A stretch of DNA of 64,000 nt, taken from Phlegmacium glaucopus. Lineage: Eukaryota; Basidiomycota; Agaricomycetes; Agaricales; Cortinariaceae. A model generated the notes under the pieces. It saw only the letters and a list, made by a program, of their open reading frames with translations, did no database searches and was not told the DNA's origin. The stretch spans positions 234,787 through 298,786 of the forward strand of contig MU130358.1 in assembly GCA_015039465.1 (NCBI GenBank). Direction: 5' to 3'. Positions 21,875-33,200 of this stretch are shown one piece after another; position 1 is the stretch's first letter, and every line of letters begins with the position of its first letter. Position numbers and translations under genes: made by a program.

Positions 21875-23755
21875 TCAGCGAAGGGTAACAAGTTCTAGAT
21901 GCAAAAAAAAAAAAACCAAGATCATTAGTTTGCGTATTCGGAAGCGCAAGGCTATAATAATCACCTTCTGCAGAAGTGGGATGAATAGCAACCGTATCGT
22001 CCAAGTCCTGCTTTCGAGCTACAAACCCCAGGTATAGTCAGTAAAAAAAACAAACTATAATGCTAAGATGGGGAAACACGTACCGCCCATTTTCACGGCG
22101 ACAGCGAAACCTTGCAAGACTTCATCACTACCGGCACCGATGATATGCACGCCAACGACGCGCTCTTCAGGCCCAACACAGATAAGCTTATACATTGTAG
22201 GCTCCTTATGTTCTTCGTCAACCATGGAGAAATAAAGGGCGCGGAAGGACGATTTATCTGAAAAAGAACCAATTATCAGTTAGACTATTTGTTTTAAGAG
22301 GAGGATAAGGAAGCCACTAACAGATTTTAACAGCGTCCTTGCCATACTTTTGACACGCTTGAGGTTCCGTTAATCCCACAGTGCCGATTGGTGGATGGCT
22401 AGAGAGCAGAGACGATAAGCCAAATGATCAAGCCAAAAAGAAGAGAAGGAACTATGCACACTCACGAAAACACAACAGTTGGAATATCCTCATAGCTAAG
22501 TTTATCATCCTTGAACTTCTCCGGCCCAAACAGACGATTTGATAGTCTCCTTCCAGCAGCGATAGCCACAGGGGTCAAAAGCCATTTACCCTGTGCATCA
22601 CCGATTGCCGTGATACCTTTCACATTGGAATTCTGGTAGTCGTCCACAATCACATCCCCTTTTCCATCCAACTTCACGCCTAGTTCTTGTAAACCCATAT
22701 CTTCCGTGTGCGCTTTCCTACCGATTGCCCAGAGTACAACATCCACTTCGATTTTCTCCCCCTTGTCCGTGTGAACCGTCAATGTCTTACCTCTCTCACC
22801 CTCAATACGGGTGACGTTGGTCGTTTTGTGCAGACGCATGCCAGTTTTTTCCATCCATGGAGTCAAGACCTCTTGCAACGTGGGATCGAAAGTTCTCAAC
22901 ACGGTCTCACCTCGAATGAGTAAGTGTGTCTCTGTTCCGAGGGCATTAAAGATGCCAGCGAGCTCGACAGCGATATATCCAGCCCCAATAACAGCCACTC
23001 TCTTGGGCTGCTCCTCAAGGTCGAAAAACCCATCGGAATCGATACCCAGAGATGCTCCAGGTATCTGGTCGTCCTTGGGAACGACAGGGTGACCGCCAAC
23101 AGCGATACATACATTATCTGTCTTTAGAACATACGTAGTCTTCCCATCGGGAAGCGTGACTTCCACTTCGGTTGGGGAAAGTAGGCGGCCCTTGCCGTGG
23201 TGGAATTCAACACCCTCCCTGTCAAAGTTGGTGGCATATATTCCGTTCAGACGACGAATGTATGCATCTCTTTGTGGTTTGAAGGATTTCCAGTCAAATT
23301 TGGCATTTTCGCCACCTATGAATTTATATCCTGGTGCTTGATGGGAAATTTTATCTTGAAGGTCGGCAGCGTGCCACATGATCTATTGAGAGGGCATACG
23401 AAGATAATTAGTAAGGCAATGTGCAATTATATGTGCATATAACCTACTTTCTTCGGCACACAACCTAGGTTTTTCAAGAATTAATTTATTGCACTTAGAC
23501 TTGAAAAATGAAACTGTACAGACCGACATTAACACAGGTGCCTCCAAGGTACGGAGTAACCTCTACCACAGCAACTTTCTTGCCATAAGATGCGGCTCTT
23601 CTCTATTAAAGAACGCAATATCGCATGATAAAACATCAGATATAGGACTTCAACGAAAGCAAGCTACTCACGGAACTCCCAGATCCTCCACTCCCGCCGC
23701 CAATGACGACATAATCGTATTTTTCCGTCGTAGGTTTATCAAATATCGGAGGCAT
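21875..23755 (-). CDS. GLR1: Glutathione reductase
   Basis: FAD-dependent NADPH:glutathione-disulfide reductase that keeps glutathione reduced in the cytosol and, if a leader is used, in mitochondria. Exons are 23755-23672, 23602-23524, 23464-23448, 23382-22466, 22398-22322, 22257-22084, 22018-21965 and 21894-21875 (473 aa, normal length). The FAD-binding fingerprint is [12 protein letters not shown] and the redox disulfide is [13 protein letters not shown] (Cys51/Cys56), with the second Cys on a 17-nt exon. [13 protein letters not shown] is the NADPH Rossmann loop, [16 protein letters not shown] the second FAD contact, and [15 protein letters not shown] plus [14 protein letters not shown] the interface with the catalytic His. 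An in-frame presequence-like stretch continues upstream of this ATG to about 24049, with a possible ATG at 24117. Confidence 0.96.
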
Positions 23756-24102
23756 GTTAGATTTACTGATACCACTAAAGGCTCTAGACACCTAGTTACG
23801 ATCAATATCGTCCCAGCAAGATCACAAAGGTAGATCCTTAGATACCTGTGAGAGACGTGTGCTGGCAGTCGTCTTTGAAGGGTTCAAGGATAGCAGAGAA
23901 GTGGATGTATAGGATAAAGAGCTGATGCGATAAGCGACGCCTGAACGAAGAGAGTTGAACGCCAGGTCTGCAGGTGACTTAGAATATTTATAGATACAAG
24001 GCTGATTCAGACTGTGGGTAATCGATAATCTAGCATTAACGGTACAACTCTGTCTGACTCTTAGTTTCAAGATTTCTCAGCGCTTTGTCACCGTTGTAAA
24101 CT

Positions 24103-24108
24103 CACGTG
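24103..24108. promoter_or_regulatory. CACGTG motif near the GLR1 5' end
   Basis: The first of two CACGTG cores 17 bp apart upstream of glutathione reductase. If the long leader form with an ATG at 24117 is real, this copy sits at its first donor site; otherwise it is promoter or 5' UTR. Confidence 0.35.
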
Positions 24109-24119
24109 CTCTTTCATGG

Positions 24120-24125
24120 CACGTG
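24120..24125. promoter_or_regulatory. Second CACGTG motif near the GLR1 5' end
   Basis: The second CACGTG core, immediately upstream of the possible long-form ATG of glutathione reductase. Paired E-boxes are typical of bHLH-controlled promoters. Confidence 0.35.
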
Positions 24126-25591
24126 CGATTATACGGTTCTACTTCAAGTTCTTGAAAACCACATTCTCAAGAGATCTGTGACCTATAGACTCAAAGAAGA
24201 CCGAAACTTCGGACGTACCCCAGAAACTACATAATAGGCATTACCATCTGATCACTTTGTGAATGCCCCCTTCATCGATTCGATCAAAGATACAAACTAT
24301 GGCGATGCGATTGGCTGCGCCGAAGTGTCACTGATCAAAGCAGTGTTACCCAACAATGATATTTTGTTTTTGACTTACGGAAATTGTGGAGAAATTCCCG
24401 GTGTCATCATCTACGGTTAGCCAAGCAATTTAATCAGATAGAGCAGTGCCCGGTGAGTAATGATGTCAACTGATATGTCCCCTCATTTTACATACTTACT
24501 CATCACAGAGAGAATGTTACTCAACATTCTCTCGGCGGCTTCTTGGCTTGATACCCCATACTGCCACCATTCTACCGTAAATCGACGATCTTTGAAGCCT
24601 TGTCCCTGGGGTCCTCCCGACGGGGCCAAAATTTCAAAAAAAACAATCATTGATATAAAAAAAACGTTTTGTTTCCTTGGTTAACCGTTCATGATACTAA
24701 ACTCGGCAATTTTTTCCCCTCTCTCTATACAAGTGTCCAAAAAAAAAACCCTGTTCACCAATCCACTCGTCATATTCTACTCCGGGTTCTGGACATAAGC
24801 GATCCGAGGACTTATGTGTACCAGTACTCAAAACGAAGTGATTTATTCAGGTGCAAGAGCTGGATTGAACCTCGGTGAAAAGTTGCTCCTGTAATTGATC
24901 CACAGGTAGTCCAACAAAATTTTACCCTACCTTACGGACATGGCCATTGAGATCGTGTTTCATGTCCCTGTTTTTTTTTTTGCTCTTTGTTCCACGTCTG
25001 TCGTGTCAGCTATTTCATGACCTATTTTATGATATACTTAGCCGTTTTATAATAATTCATTGTATCACGCTGTACAAGTTGATATATTTGATCTGTTCAC
25101 ACCAGTGCCACATGTATTGACTTGTTGCCTCATAATTTACTGTTCGTCCTCTGTAGGCACCAGAGAGAACAAATTTTGCCTTTGGACCTCACCACTCCAG
25201 AGTTGTAAATTTTTAAAAAACGATTGTGATTGCCTCGAAAAACAAAGGAATGCTACTATCTATTGTGCTGTATATAAGATGGATGATATGATAATTGGAT
25301 TTAATCCCAAGCCTCAATGTCTTGTATATGTAAAGTACCTTGTACACCAAGAACGCAGACAATCCGAATGATCAGACGGTGACTGTGGACTTGGAAGATT
25401 AGAGGAATTGAAAGAAGCTTGAGAAGAAAAGGGGAATATTGATGAGACAAGAAAGGGACGGTATCGATGGATGGATGAAATAAAGCAGAGTTGTGGTGTT
25501 GGTAAGATACAAGAGAGAAATGAAGTTACTATCATCGAGATCAATGAGGTCATCAAAAAAAAGAAAAATCCGTTCGCAAATGAAACTACGA

Positions 25592-25615
25592 GGGCATGGG
25601 CATGGGCATGGGCAT
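25592..25615. repeat. Hexanucleotide microsatellite (GGGCAT)4
   Basis: Four perfect copies of GGGCAT in tandem within non-coding sequence. Confidence 0.95.
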
Positions 25616-25707
25616 GTCTGTCTTTCCCTAAAAAAAAGGCCTAAGAGAAGAATGGGGAGAAAAGCGAAAACTTGGCAGATTAATGAATAACACAGTGGTC
25701 AGCTGGT

Positions 25708-25722
25708 GATGATGATGATGAT
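25708..25722. repeat. Trinucleotide microsatellite (GAT)5
   Basis: Five perfect GAT units followed by degenerate continuation. Confidence 0.95.
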
Positions 25723-26785
25723 AAGGATGAGAGAAAAGATGTAAGAACAATGATAATAATCCCTGATGCCGGCAATGAGAGTGGAGATGTTGGGAACACA
25801 GGTAGGCCGAGCGACGCAGGCACCTAAGTTAAGTGTTTTGGAATCCAAAGCCATGGTAAGGATAACTATAATCAGAAAGAGAAGAAAAATAGCATTAGTA
25901 TCAGATATCGTCATATTGATGAAAGGGTTGCTCACTAGTTGATGATGAACACGAAAAAAATAGATAGATGAAAGACCCAAGGAAAGATAAATTGATTATA
26001 GGATTCTATTGGGTACGAACGAAAGCAAGGAGGGGGGACGAGACCGAGATTTTTTTTTTTTTTGCTTTTAGAAGTTTAAAGCCAAGACGAGACGAGTAGA
26101 AGCTGAGAGGAGTGGGATGAAAAGGTTCTTGAAGAACCCCGTGACGGCATGCCGATAACATAATTCGAAGTCGTCGTTCCAAGTAAGGTAAGGGTCATGA
26201 GGGCTTGAAGGTCGACAGCACAAAAGGATTCGGTCCGAAAAGGCTTCACAAGGTGGAAGGTTTCTCTCATCCATCATGCATAGTCGAGGAAACTGGAATA
26301 TATGCGTCCAAGCCTCCGAAGCGCATCCCTGCTGGCACGTTTCCCATCAAACTATTTCTTGGCGTCGCCAAGTTGATTTTGTTTTAATTTGAAACACGTA
26401 GTGACTTCATGTTTCCCAAGTCGAGAACCAAAATTTCTTTGCCAAGACTCCGCTGCACGCATCCCAAGGCCGAGCATCAGCTTTAGCACTAAGCATGGCG
26501 TCTTGGCAATTACGGTGCAGGTAAAAAATGCGTCTAATTTTGGTTTATAACTCCTCGAAACGCCGATGAAAAGGAACGGAGTCGAATACACCCCCCACCT
26601 TCTTCCGTACACATGGACATGCTCGAATTTTCACTCGGCACTGGGTGCTCATTTGAAGTTTGCCTTGATTTAAATCAAACCGTCTGCCTGGGTCCTCTTT
26701 ATTCGCTCGCTAGGCCCTGAAATCTTTCCTTTCCATCCCCCACCCCACAACCATCACCCCACCCCACCCACACCCCACAACGGAA

Positions 26786-28756
26786 TTACTCCTTATGCCT
26801 ACTAATCTTCTCCACGCCGGCCGCAGTACCAGTTTTCCTCCTCTGTTTCCGCGACTCTTCTTCATCTTCCTCGTCTTCCTCATCGTCGTCGTCATCATCG
26901 TCAGATTCACCATCATCAGCGTCTGATTCTGACCCCGATTCAGAAGAGGAAGAAGAGAAAGAGGGTGGGAATGTCGGTTTGTCGATCTCAATGGTAGAGG
27001 TATGAAGAGGGGCAATGGAAGTGTCTATGGTATCATCATCACCGCTAGTACTCGAAGATACGAGTATAGGAGATCCGACAACGTGAATTTGAGGAATAGC
27101 CGCGGAGCCTTCTGTCAAAGGCGAATTCAACACTTCTCTCGACCCAACTTTCGAAGAATGTCGATGGTGAGGACGCGGTGCTCGGACAGGAATTGTAATA
27201 GCCTGCAATACTCGTTCATTCTCGTGCGTGGTTGTATTGTTGTGAAGTTGACTTGTTCCTCCTTCCTCGGATATGCTTTGGTCCTCTGTCAAAGAAGGGC
27301 TTTGGAGAGATGATGATGCAGGTTCAGAGTATGAGGGTGTAGGTGTTGGGAAATTGGCTTTGGTAGCTGTTTCTCCATCTTCCTCGACGACGGTCAAAGG
27401 ACATACGTCGATTGTAGGTGGCGTGTGGGTCACTGACCCGACAGTAGAAGGTGGTAAGAGAGTAGGAATGGGTTCTAAAGTGGAGGATATCGTAGGAACA
27501 GGTGTATTCGTCTGACTTTCCGAATTTTCCTTTTCTGCCTCGTTCTCCTTCTGCTCTCTTGCCTTCCTCTCCCTTTCCTCCTTCCTTTTCTTCAACCATG
27601 CCATGCCACCGCCATCATCCAAATCCGCATCAGCAGCGCCAGCACCCATATCCGTCCTTGTTCCATCACCACTACCCATGGCCGACCCGCCATGCAATCT
27701 GTCCCAGTTGCCACTAACGCCAGCGCTCTTGGCTCCTTTGACACTACCCATGCCACCATAACCCCATTCAACAAACTCGGGTTCTTCATCTCGGATATTG
27801 GCAAAAGGATTTGGGTTCTTCTTCGGACCGCCATAGACCCGGCCATTGAGCATGCGCGTGCCTTTATGTCTGCTAGGCCGTGGTTGCTGTCCAACCGGGG
27901 TCTGTTTGGGTTTAGGATTCGTCTTTGACTCGGAAGAGAGAGAGGAGGAGCTGGAAGAGAAAGTGGGGAAGAGGGAGGAAGATTTTGATTTAAAGGATTG
28001 GGTGCTTTGAGTGCGTGTAAGAGGGTATGAACCAGGGAGGTTTGTGCTGTTGCCGCCTGAACTTGTCCAGCGAGTTAAACCCAAGCCCCATCCAGAATTA
28101 TTGTCGCGAGCGCTACGAGTGCTTTCTCGTGAAGCCGTTCTAGAAAGATTGCCTTCTGTTGAAATTGGTCTCTTCTTTGCAGGATTCTCAATAGAAGGGG
28201 TAGGAGTTAGAGTGTGAGTAGAGGAACTTGAGCTAGAGGTGGAGAAACGTTTGAAGAAGGCAAAGTGAGGTTTTTTAACCCAAGAAAGAGATTGTGATGC
28301 TACGGGGCTGTTGGTGGCTGTGTTATTGGTTGTAGAGTTAGAGTTTGGAGCGATGACGGGGCTGGTGACTGAACATTTTGAAGGTAGAGGAGATAACTGA
28401 ATGATAGGAGAGGAGCCCACTGAAGAATCAGGAGAATATTTGTCGAGGTCGCATTGAGTATTGATGAGTAGAGTTGAGGTAGTAGAGGAAGAGAGTTGAG
28501 AACTGGAAGAAGAAGAGGAGCTGCTTGAAATTGAAGCGAGAACGTCTTCAGTGGAAGGAGGAGGGAGTGAGTCGTCGCATGCCTCTATTGCAGGTTGTTG
28601 GTGATCTGGCTGGGGCAGAGGAGCGAATCTGATGCGTTTTGCAGCAACAGTATCCCTTGTTTGTGAGGAAATAGAGGAAGCTGATGAAGCCAGACCGTTT
28701 AACGATGAGAGAGTGTATGGTTGAAGTAGAATACTCGAGGGTCTTGACTGAGCCAT
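26786..28756 (-). CDS. Ser-rich intrinsically disordered protein
   Basis: A 656-aa single-exon protein, mostly Ser, Thr, Pro and Asn. Local features are a KRIRFAPLPQPD motif near residue 40, a basic/aromatic stretch (WVKKPHFAFFKRFST) near 165, a compact Gly/Arg region with KGTRMLNGRVYGGPKKNPNPF and EEPEFVEWGYGGMGS near 310-340, a charged helix (WLKKRKEERERKAREQKENEAEKE), and a C-terminal acidic run of about 25 Asp/Glu before a basic end. Such composition suggests a phosphoregulated scaffold. The ATG at 28756 is used; the open frame extends 13 codons further, but only from a non-ATG codon. No family assigned. Homopolymeric Ser and Asp codon runs make it length-variable. Confidence 0.72.
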   Translation of the reverse strand: MAQSRPSSILLQPYTLSSLNGLASSASSISSQTRDTVAAKRIRFAPLPQPDHQQPAIEACDDSLPPPSTEDVLASISSSSSSSSSSQLSSSTTSTLLINTQCDLDKYSPDSSVGSSPIIQLSPLPSKCSVTSPVIAPNSNSTTNNTATNSPVASQSLSWVKKPHFAFFKRFSTSSSSSSTHTLTPTPSIENPAKKRPISTEGNLSRTASRESTRSARDNNSGWGLGLTRWTSSGGNSTNLPGSYPLTRTQSTQSFKSKSSSLFPTFSSSSSSLSSESKTNPKPKQTPVGQQPRPSRHKGTRMLNGRVYGGPKKNPNPFANIRDEEPEFVEWGYGGMGSVKGAKSAGVSGNWDRLHGGSAMGSGDGTRTDMGAGAADADLDDGGGMAWLKKRKEERERKAREQKENEAEKENSESQTNTPVPTISSTLEPIPTLLPPSTVGSVTHTPPTIDVCPLTVVEEDGETATKANFPTPTPSYSEPASSSLQSPSLTEDQSISEEGGTSQLHNNTTTHENERVLQAITIPVRAPRPHHRHSSKVGSREVLNSPLTEGSAAIPQIHVVGSPILVSSSTSGDDDTIDTSIAPLHTSTIEIDKPTFPPSFSSSSSESGSESDADDGESDDDDDDDEEDEEDEEESRKQRRKTGTAAGVEKISRHKE

Positions 28757-28859
28757 TGAGTGAACAGGAGAGAAGAAAAAAGAATTGCGAGACACTTATG
28801 AATTTGACTCAGATCATCGGGGAGATGACCATATTGGGAGTCTCCGGGGTCCAACATAA

Positions 28860-28865
28860 CACGTG
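28860..28865. promoter_or_regulatory. CACGTG motif upstream of the Ser-rich protein gene
   Basis: A CACGTG core about 105 bp upstream of the ATG at 28756, within the expected promoter. Confidence 0.35.
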
Positions 28866-30230
28866 CAACCAATTCAGATCTCAGATTTACTGCCTTGGCC
28901 TTGGCCTATGTAAATAATATTCACTTGGCGCCGGACAACGGACACCTCCTTTGGTTTATTCCAACCCTCTTTTCAATGATCATTCCCCCTTTGTTTCCAA
29001 ACGGGGTTTGCCTGACAACCGAATCCTCCCGTTTCCCTTCAGGAGTCCTGCAACTTGGGGCCAGTATCAAAGTTGAAATTCATAAAACTAAGGACAAAAA
29101 TATCCGTACTGGTTTACTGCTTAATACGGAGTTCTGAGATAACTGGACGTACTGATGTTTCGCTGATTCACCGAGGTCTTCCCAACCAAAGGCTATAAAG
29201 AAACCGTTGAACGCCACATCGAGTAATCCACAAGCCACTCAAAAATTTATTGTCGATCTTTATTATGTCTTTAACCACATTTATATCAACCATCGGCATT
29301 TGTAGTCGTTGCCACGCGTTCCAAACGGCAGTCAGGAAGTTGATTACGCACCTGTGTAGGTAATCCTAGGTAATCCCCTTAGCCCGAATAGCCCTGTGGC
29401 AGAGATAATATATAAAATCAAATGTTTCGCGTTTCGGAAATATCAGTGAAGTTGTGTATTAGGGCGAGATAATGAAAGATAATGATGATATATCAATGAT
29501 ATGTTGTAATGCAAGTTCCCTGTTGAGGCCTGAGGGCGGATAGTCGGAGTAATCCTTAATAATGGCCCTATGGGTCCAGCTTGAGAATCTGAAGAATTCG
29601 GGTTTGACCAAGCTATCAAAATTTGATAAGAAGGAAAAAAGATTGTCAATTACAATTTTAAAGAGGGTTTTGGGATATGTCGGTAACCAAGTCGATTTTG
29701 ACCAGTGAACTGCATCAAAGGTCGGCGGACCTGGCAACCATATTGTTTAGTACATAACTTTTGATCCATCTCATAATATCGCTTTCCATAAACATTCGAA
29801 CGTTCAAACGTCCAAACGTTTCTCAAAAAACCCTGATCGGTTTTGGACATATACATTACACAACACAGTATCCGAAGTCTCAAAAGTCTCGAGTTTCGCA
29901 TGCTTTCTATGATTCTGACACGAACATTCGACATGTAAGTACAAGTATTTACTATATAAATTTTCTATTTTTGATCCCATCCGGTTGGAACTCCAATGGC
30001 GCAGCTGCGCCTGAGGCTTAGTTTTCTTTTTGTTATGGACTTAGAGAGCATGAAGCATGAAGGGAAGTCCGGGAATTCATAAGCTTCCGTAAAATTACTA
30101 AATGTGGAATATTTTATCAAATGAGGGTTGGCATCAAAGTAGTTGTTTCCACTGGTGACTACGCATCAGAGTCTAGACTCTAGAGTCTGGGTTCATGGGT
30201 TCATGTTCCATATGTTAAAAAATGCTGAAA

Positions 30231-30272
30231 GGAGGTGTCCGAGTCACTAAGGCATGACTAGATCATGATCCC
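30231..30272 (+). pseudogene. tRNA-Ser(AGA)-like 5' fragment
   Basis: The segment GGTGTCCGAGTCACTAAGG resembles the 5' half of eukaryotic tRNA-Ser, with an A-box-like D arm, followed by ATGACTAGATCATG, which matches the anticodon arm of tRNA-Ser with an AGA anticodon except for a short deletion. No variable arm, B box or CCA-side acceptor strand follows. It is therefore a truncated tRNA gene or the head of a tRNA-derived SINE. Confidence 0.45.
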
Positions 30273-33200
30273 AACATGATCCGGGCAGCTGTGTAACAAT
30301 GTGTTGCGGGCTGGCAAGCTTTCCTTTTTCGTAGGCATTTTTTTTATTTGAAAGCCTTTGCTGCTTCTCTCTAACCCCTATGGGTCAACCGTGACGTTAA
30401 TCATGGCCAGTGCAGTGCCAATTTATGTTTAAATAATTAATGCACTTGTCTTCCGAACTGATTATTTCCAGTGAAGAAAATTTCGGACAGGTCGGTGGCA
30501 GCATGGTCAGTTCTCGGTACTGCTAGGCTTCCGAGGGATTGACAACTGCCGGTAAAAATTATAAACCCGAATGAAAAAAAAAGACATCTACCAGTGTCTG
30601 GAGTTCCGGCCTGATCCAAACTTCTCCATCCACCAACGAATATATTTCACTAGAATCGGTAATTTATTTAAAAGGTAATCTCAATCTAAACATAACCACC
30701 CGGCCTGGGAGAATATCCGCTGTCTTTCTCCCCGACTCCCCGAGCAGCCCGTGAGTTATCTGAGGTCAAGTTCACCAGTAAAGATGATTTTCCTGATCAT
30801 GATCATTTACCACGACTTTTGGCGAACCGTTGGAAATGAAGTGGATTTTCCTTTCCGATTTCAGCAGCTCTTGGAAATTAAAAATTAAAAATCAGCCGCA
30901 AGGCAAGGTGAGGGGTTGAGGGGGGTATTTTGTGTGAAAATTATGTTCAGGGTTACTTACTGAGGGAGATTGTTGAAGCTTAAGTCTTCCCAAGCTGCCT
31001 TCCGATGTTATAGACTCCTTGACTTTTTGACGCGTAAAAGTTCACCCTGTCCTTTCGAATTGTGCATAGATCCAATCAAGCGATCATTTTGCGCTGCTGG
31101 GACTTATAAATTCGTTTGGAACTTGGACAGAACGGCGTCCTTTTTTTATTCGACTTTCTGGGCGTTCTTTCTAGTCATGGCTGGCCAAATCCAACAAATC
31201 CAACTGGAGCGCAACCGGAGCGTGTCGACGCCGGTGTCGTAGTACTATTCGAAAAATTATCAATCACCCTGTGTAATGGATACGACATTTATCAGCTCTG
31301 ATAAGGCATAACAAATGTGTTCTGTAAAATGGTGTGATCTTAATTCTCATGTTATCTAACTTATCTTCCATGGTCAACGGTCGCCAACCCCTGGGTAATA
31401 CTCGTGGAACTTGTTATATTTGTAAGCCTATGTAGTTCAAGTTGTTCCTTATATATATGACACGATGTCTGGATGTTTCCGAAACTTCACTAATTATGCA
31501 TACGCACGTCTTTAGTTTCCTAGTTTCTTATGGTTATTCTAGGACTTCCGAAGGGATCGAAGATTCACTAAGTACCGTGACGAATTTTATTCTGTTCTAA
31601 ACCATCTATCGGCATGGGCCGAGGTGCCTAAAAGGGGAGTACTTTGCGAACGTCCTTCATGTTTCAATGAATGGATGAAATCATCATGCACTCGGTCTTT
31701 AGTTCACTGCTGATATGGTTATCAATTTCATGGATAACGGAGATATCAACCCTAGTAACCTTGTACTAGTAACGATGACGTTCAACTTGAAATTAGTTAT
31801 TATTAGTTACCACTGACTTGAGGAGAACCCTCAAGCGTGCTCATTCTATATGCGACTAGATTATATGATGGGAACGAGCCATTTCCGTCCCTCAATTGAT
31901 AGGTACATCACATACGAATATGACTCCCACTGGCGGAGAGTGGTATATCTATATTTGTCCATCGGAGTTGTATATATATCTCCGTTAGTATCTGATAACA
32001 CTTGGACTCAGAAACTCTAATTTTAAAAACTTGACCTTAGCGGGGGGATCACGGCTATCGATGCACTATCATAACTCCTCTGGGTTTCACCGAGCGCTCA
32101 TATAGCTCATTGTGGAGTACAATAACGATGCGCAGACACCATAACGCAACGTATGTCGGCATCCGCCACCCTATCGTAGCGAAATGGGGATCTTGATGAT
32201 TTCTCTTAAATGGAAGTTCTTTGATGCTACCTATCGCATTCAATATGTATCTGAGCGGCTTTTTTATTGACTGCGTTAAACACCCTACAAGTGTCCAGGG
32301 TACTCGCGGGGGAATTGTCTGAATGCCACATGAATTCTTCACAAAATCTTGATTAAACACTAGGAAGATCCCTTGCCGCACTCTAAGCAAACTCTCTACT
32401 ATTTTATCAACGATAGGTTTGTATCTAAACTTCTACTAGAACTCTACTTTGGTGGTGATCGTAAAAGCAAGCCACCAGTATTTTTGGAATGGAGTCGTTA
32501 CACGTATATGTGTTTTGACCTAAAAAAAAACAGACCCTCAAATTCGAAGCTTCGGCTTCCGAAACGCTTTGGGTTGGCTTAACCATAAAAGAACATACAG
32601 TGTACCGACACACAACTTTTAAGTTACTTCACTAGCTTCAATTCCAACCACAGATTTGTAACCCTGAAGAGACAGTATGTTCGCATAGTATATTACTTGA
32701 TTTTATAAACATAATTCATAGCGTAACGAAGCGATCAGGTCGATTTTGACCAAAATGGTCAGTTTACACACCCGTAGAAAATCTCACTTCCTAACTGTCG
32801 TCATCACGGTCCGATGAATCAGACGACCTATCTTCGCCTCCTGATGCCGGCTTTGGTTTCAAAGGGCATTTGGACAGGATTGGGTTTGGGAGGTCTTTCA
32901 CACGAACATTCTCGGTCCTCATGTCAGATTTTGTTGAGCTTCATATGCGCATCGCTTGCAATGTGACGATTATCATCCACTGGTTAGGAATGCCGAAATG
33001 TTTCGTACACCCTTCCGCAGGTTGGCTGGCTGTTCCCGTTCCTTACGGTACGCGTTGACCGTTCTTCGCATGTTGCTGCGTTAGCGCGGCTTTGTTTCAC
33101 GCGCTCTGAAAGCTCCTTATACGGCCTATTGGATGATTAGGAATATATAAGCCCAAGAATGCGGTGTCACGGTTGAGAAGGTGCGTCGCAGTTCGGCAGC

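Larger units (their letters stand above)
24118..26785. other. Gene-poor region with microsatellites
   Basis: No confident gene. Pyrimidine-rich tracts on the minus strand between about 25380 and 26070, with repeated GT-AG-like pairs, resemble a spliced 5' leader or a non-coding transcript. One open frame there (about 25914-25699, minus) would encode a 71-aa hydrophobic peptide starting MTISDTNAIFLLFLIIV. The remainder is AT-rich with short tracts of T and A. Short tandem repeats at 25592 and 25708 are listed separately. Confidence 0.4.

Noticed and set aside
26710..27015. Basic 101-codon frame overlapping the end of the Ser-rich protein gene
   Set aside because: It is an alternate frame over the acidic Asp/Glu-coding run and has no independent start signals.
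30168..30181. Perfect 14-bp palindrome AGAGTCTAGACTCT as a possible transposon end or operator
   Set aside because: It is a single copy with no partner repeat, target duplication or adjacent gene start; it can occur by chance.
32055..32390. 111-codon minus-strand frame in the gene desert
   Set aside because: It starts at a non-ATG codon or internally and has no motif or neighbouring exon logic; probably chance.
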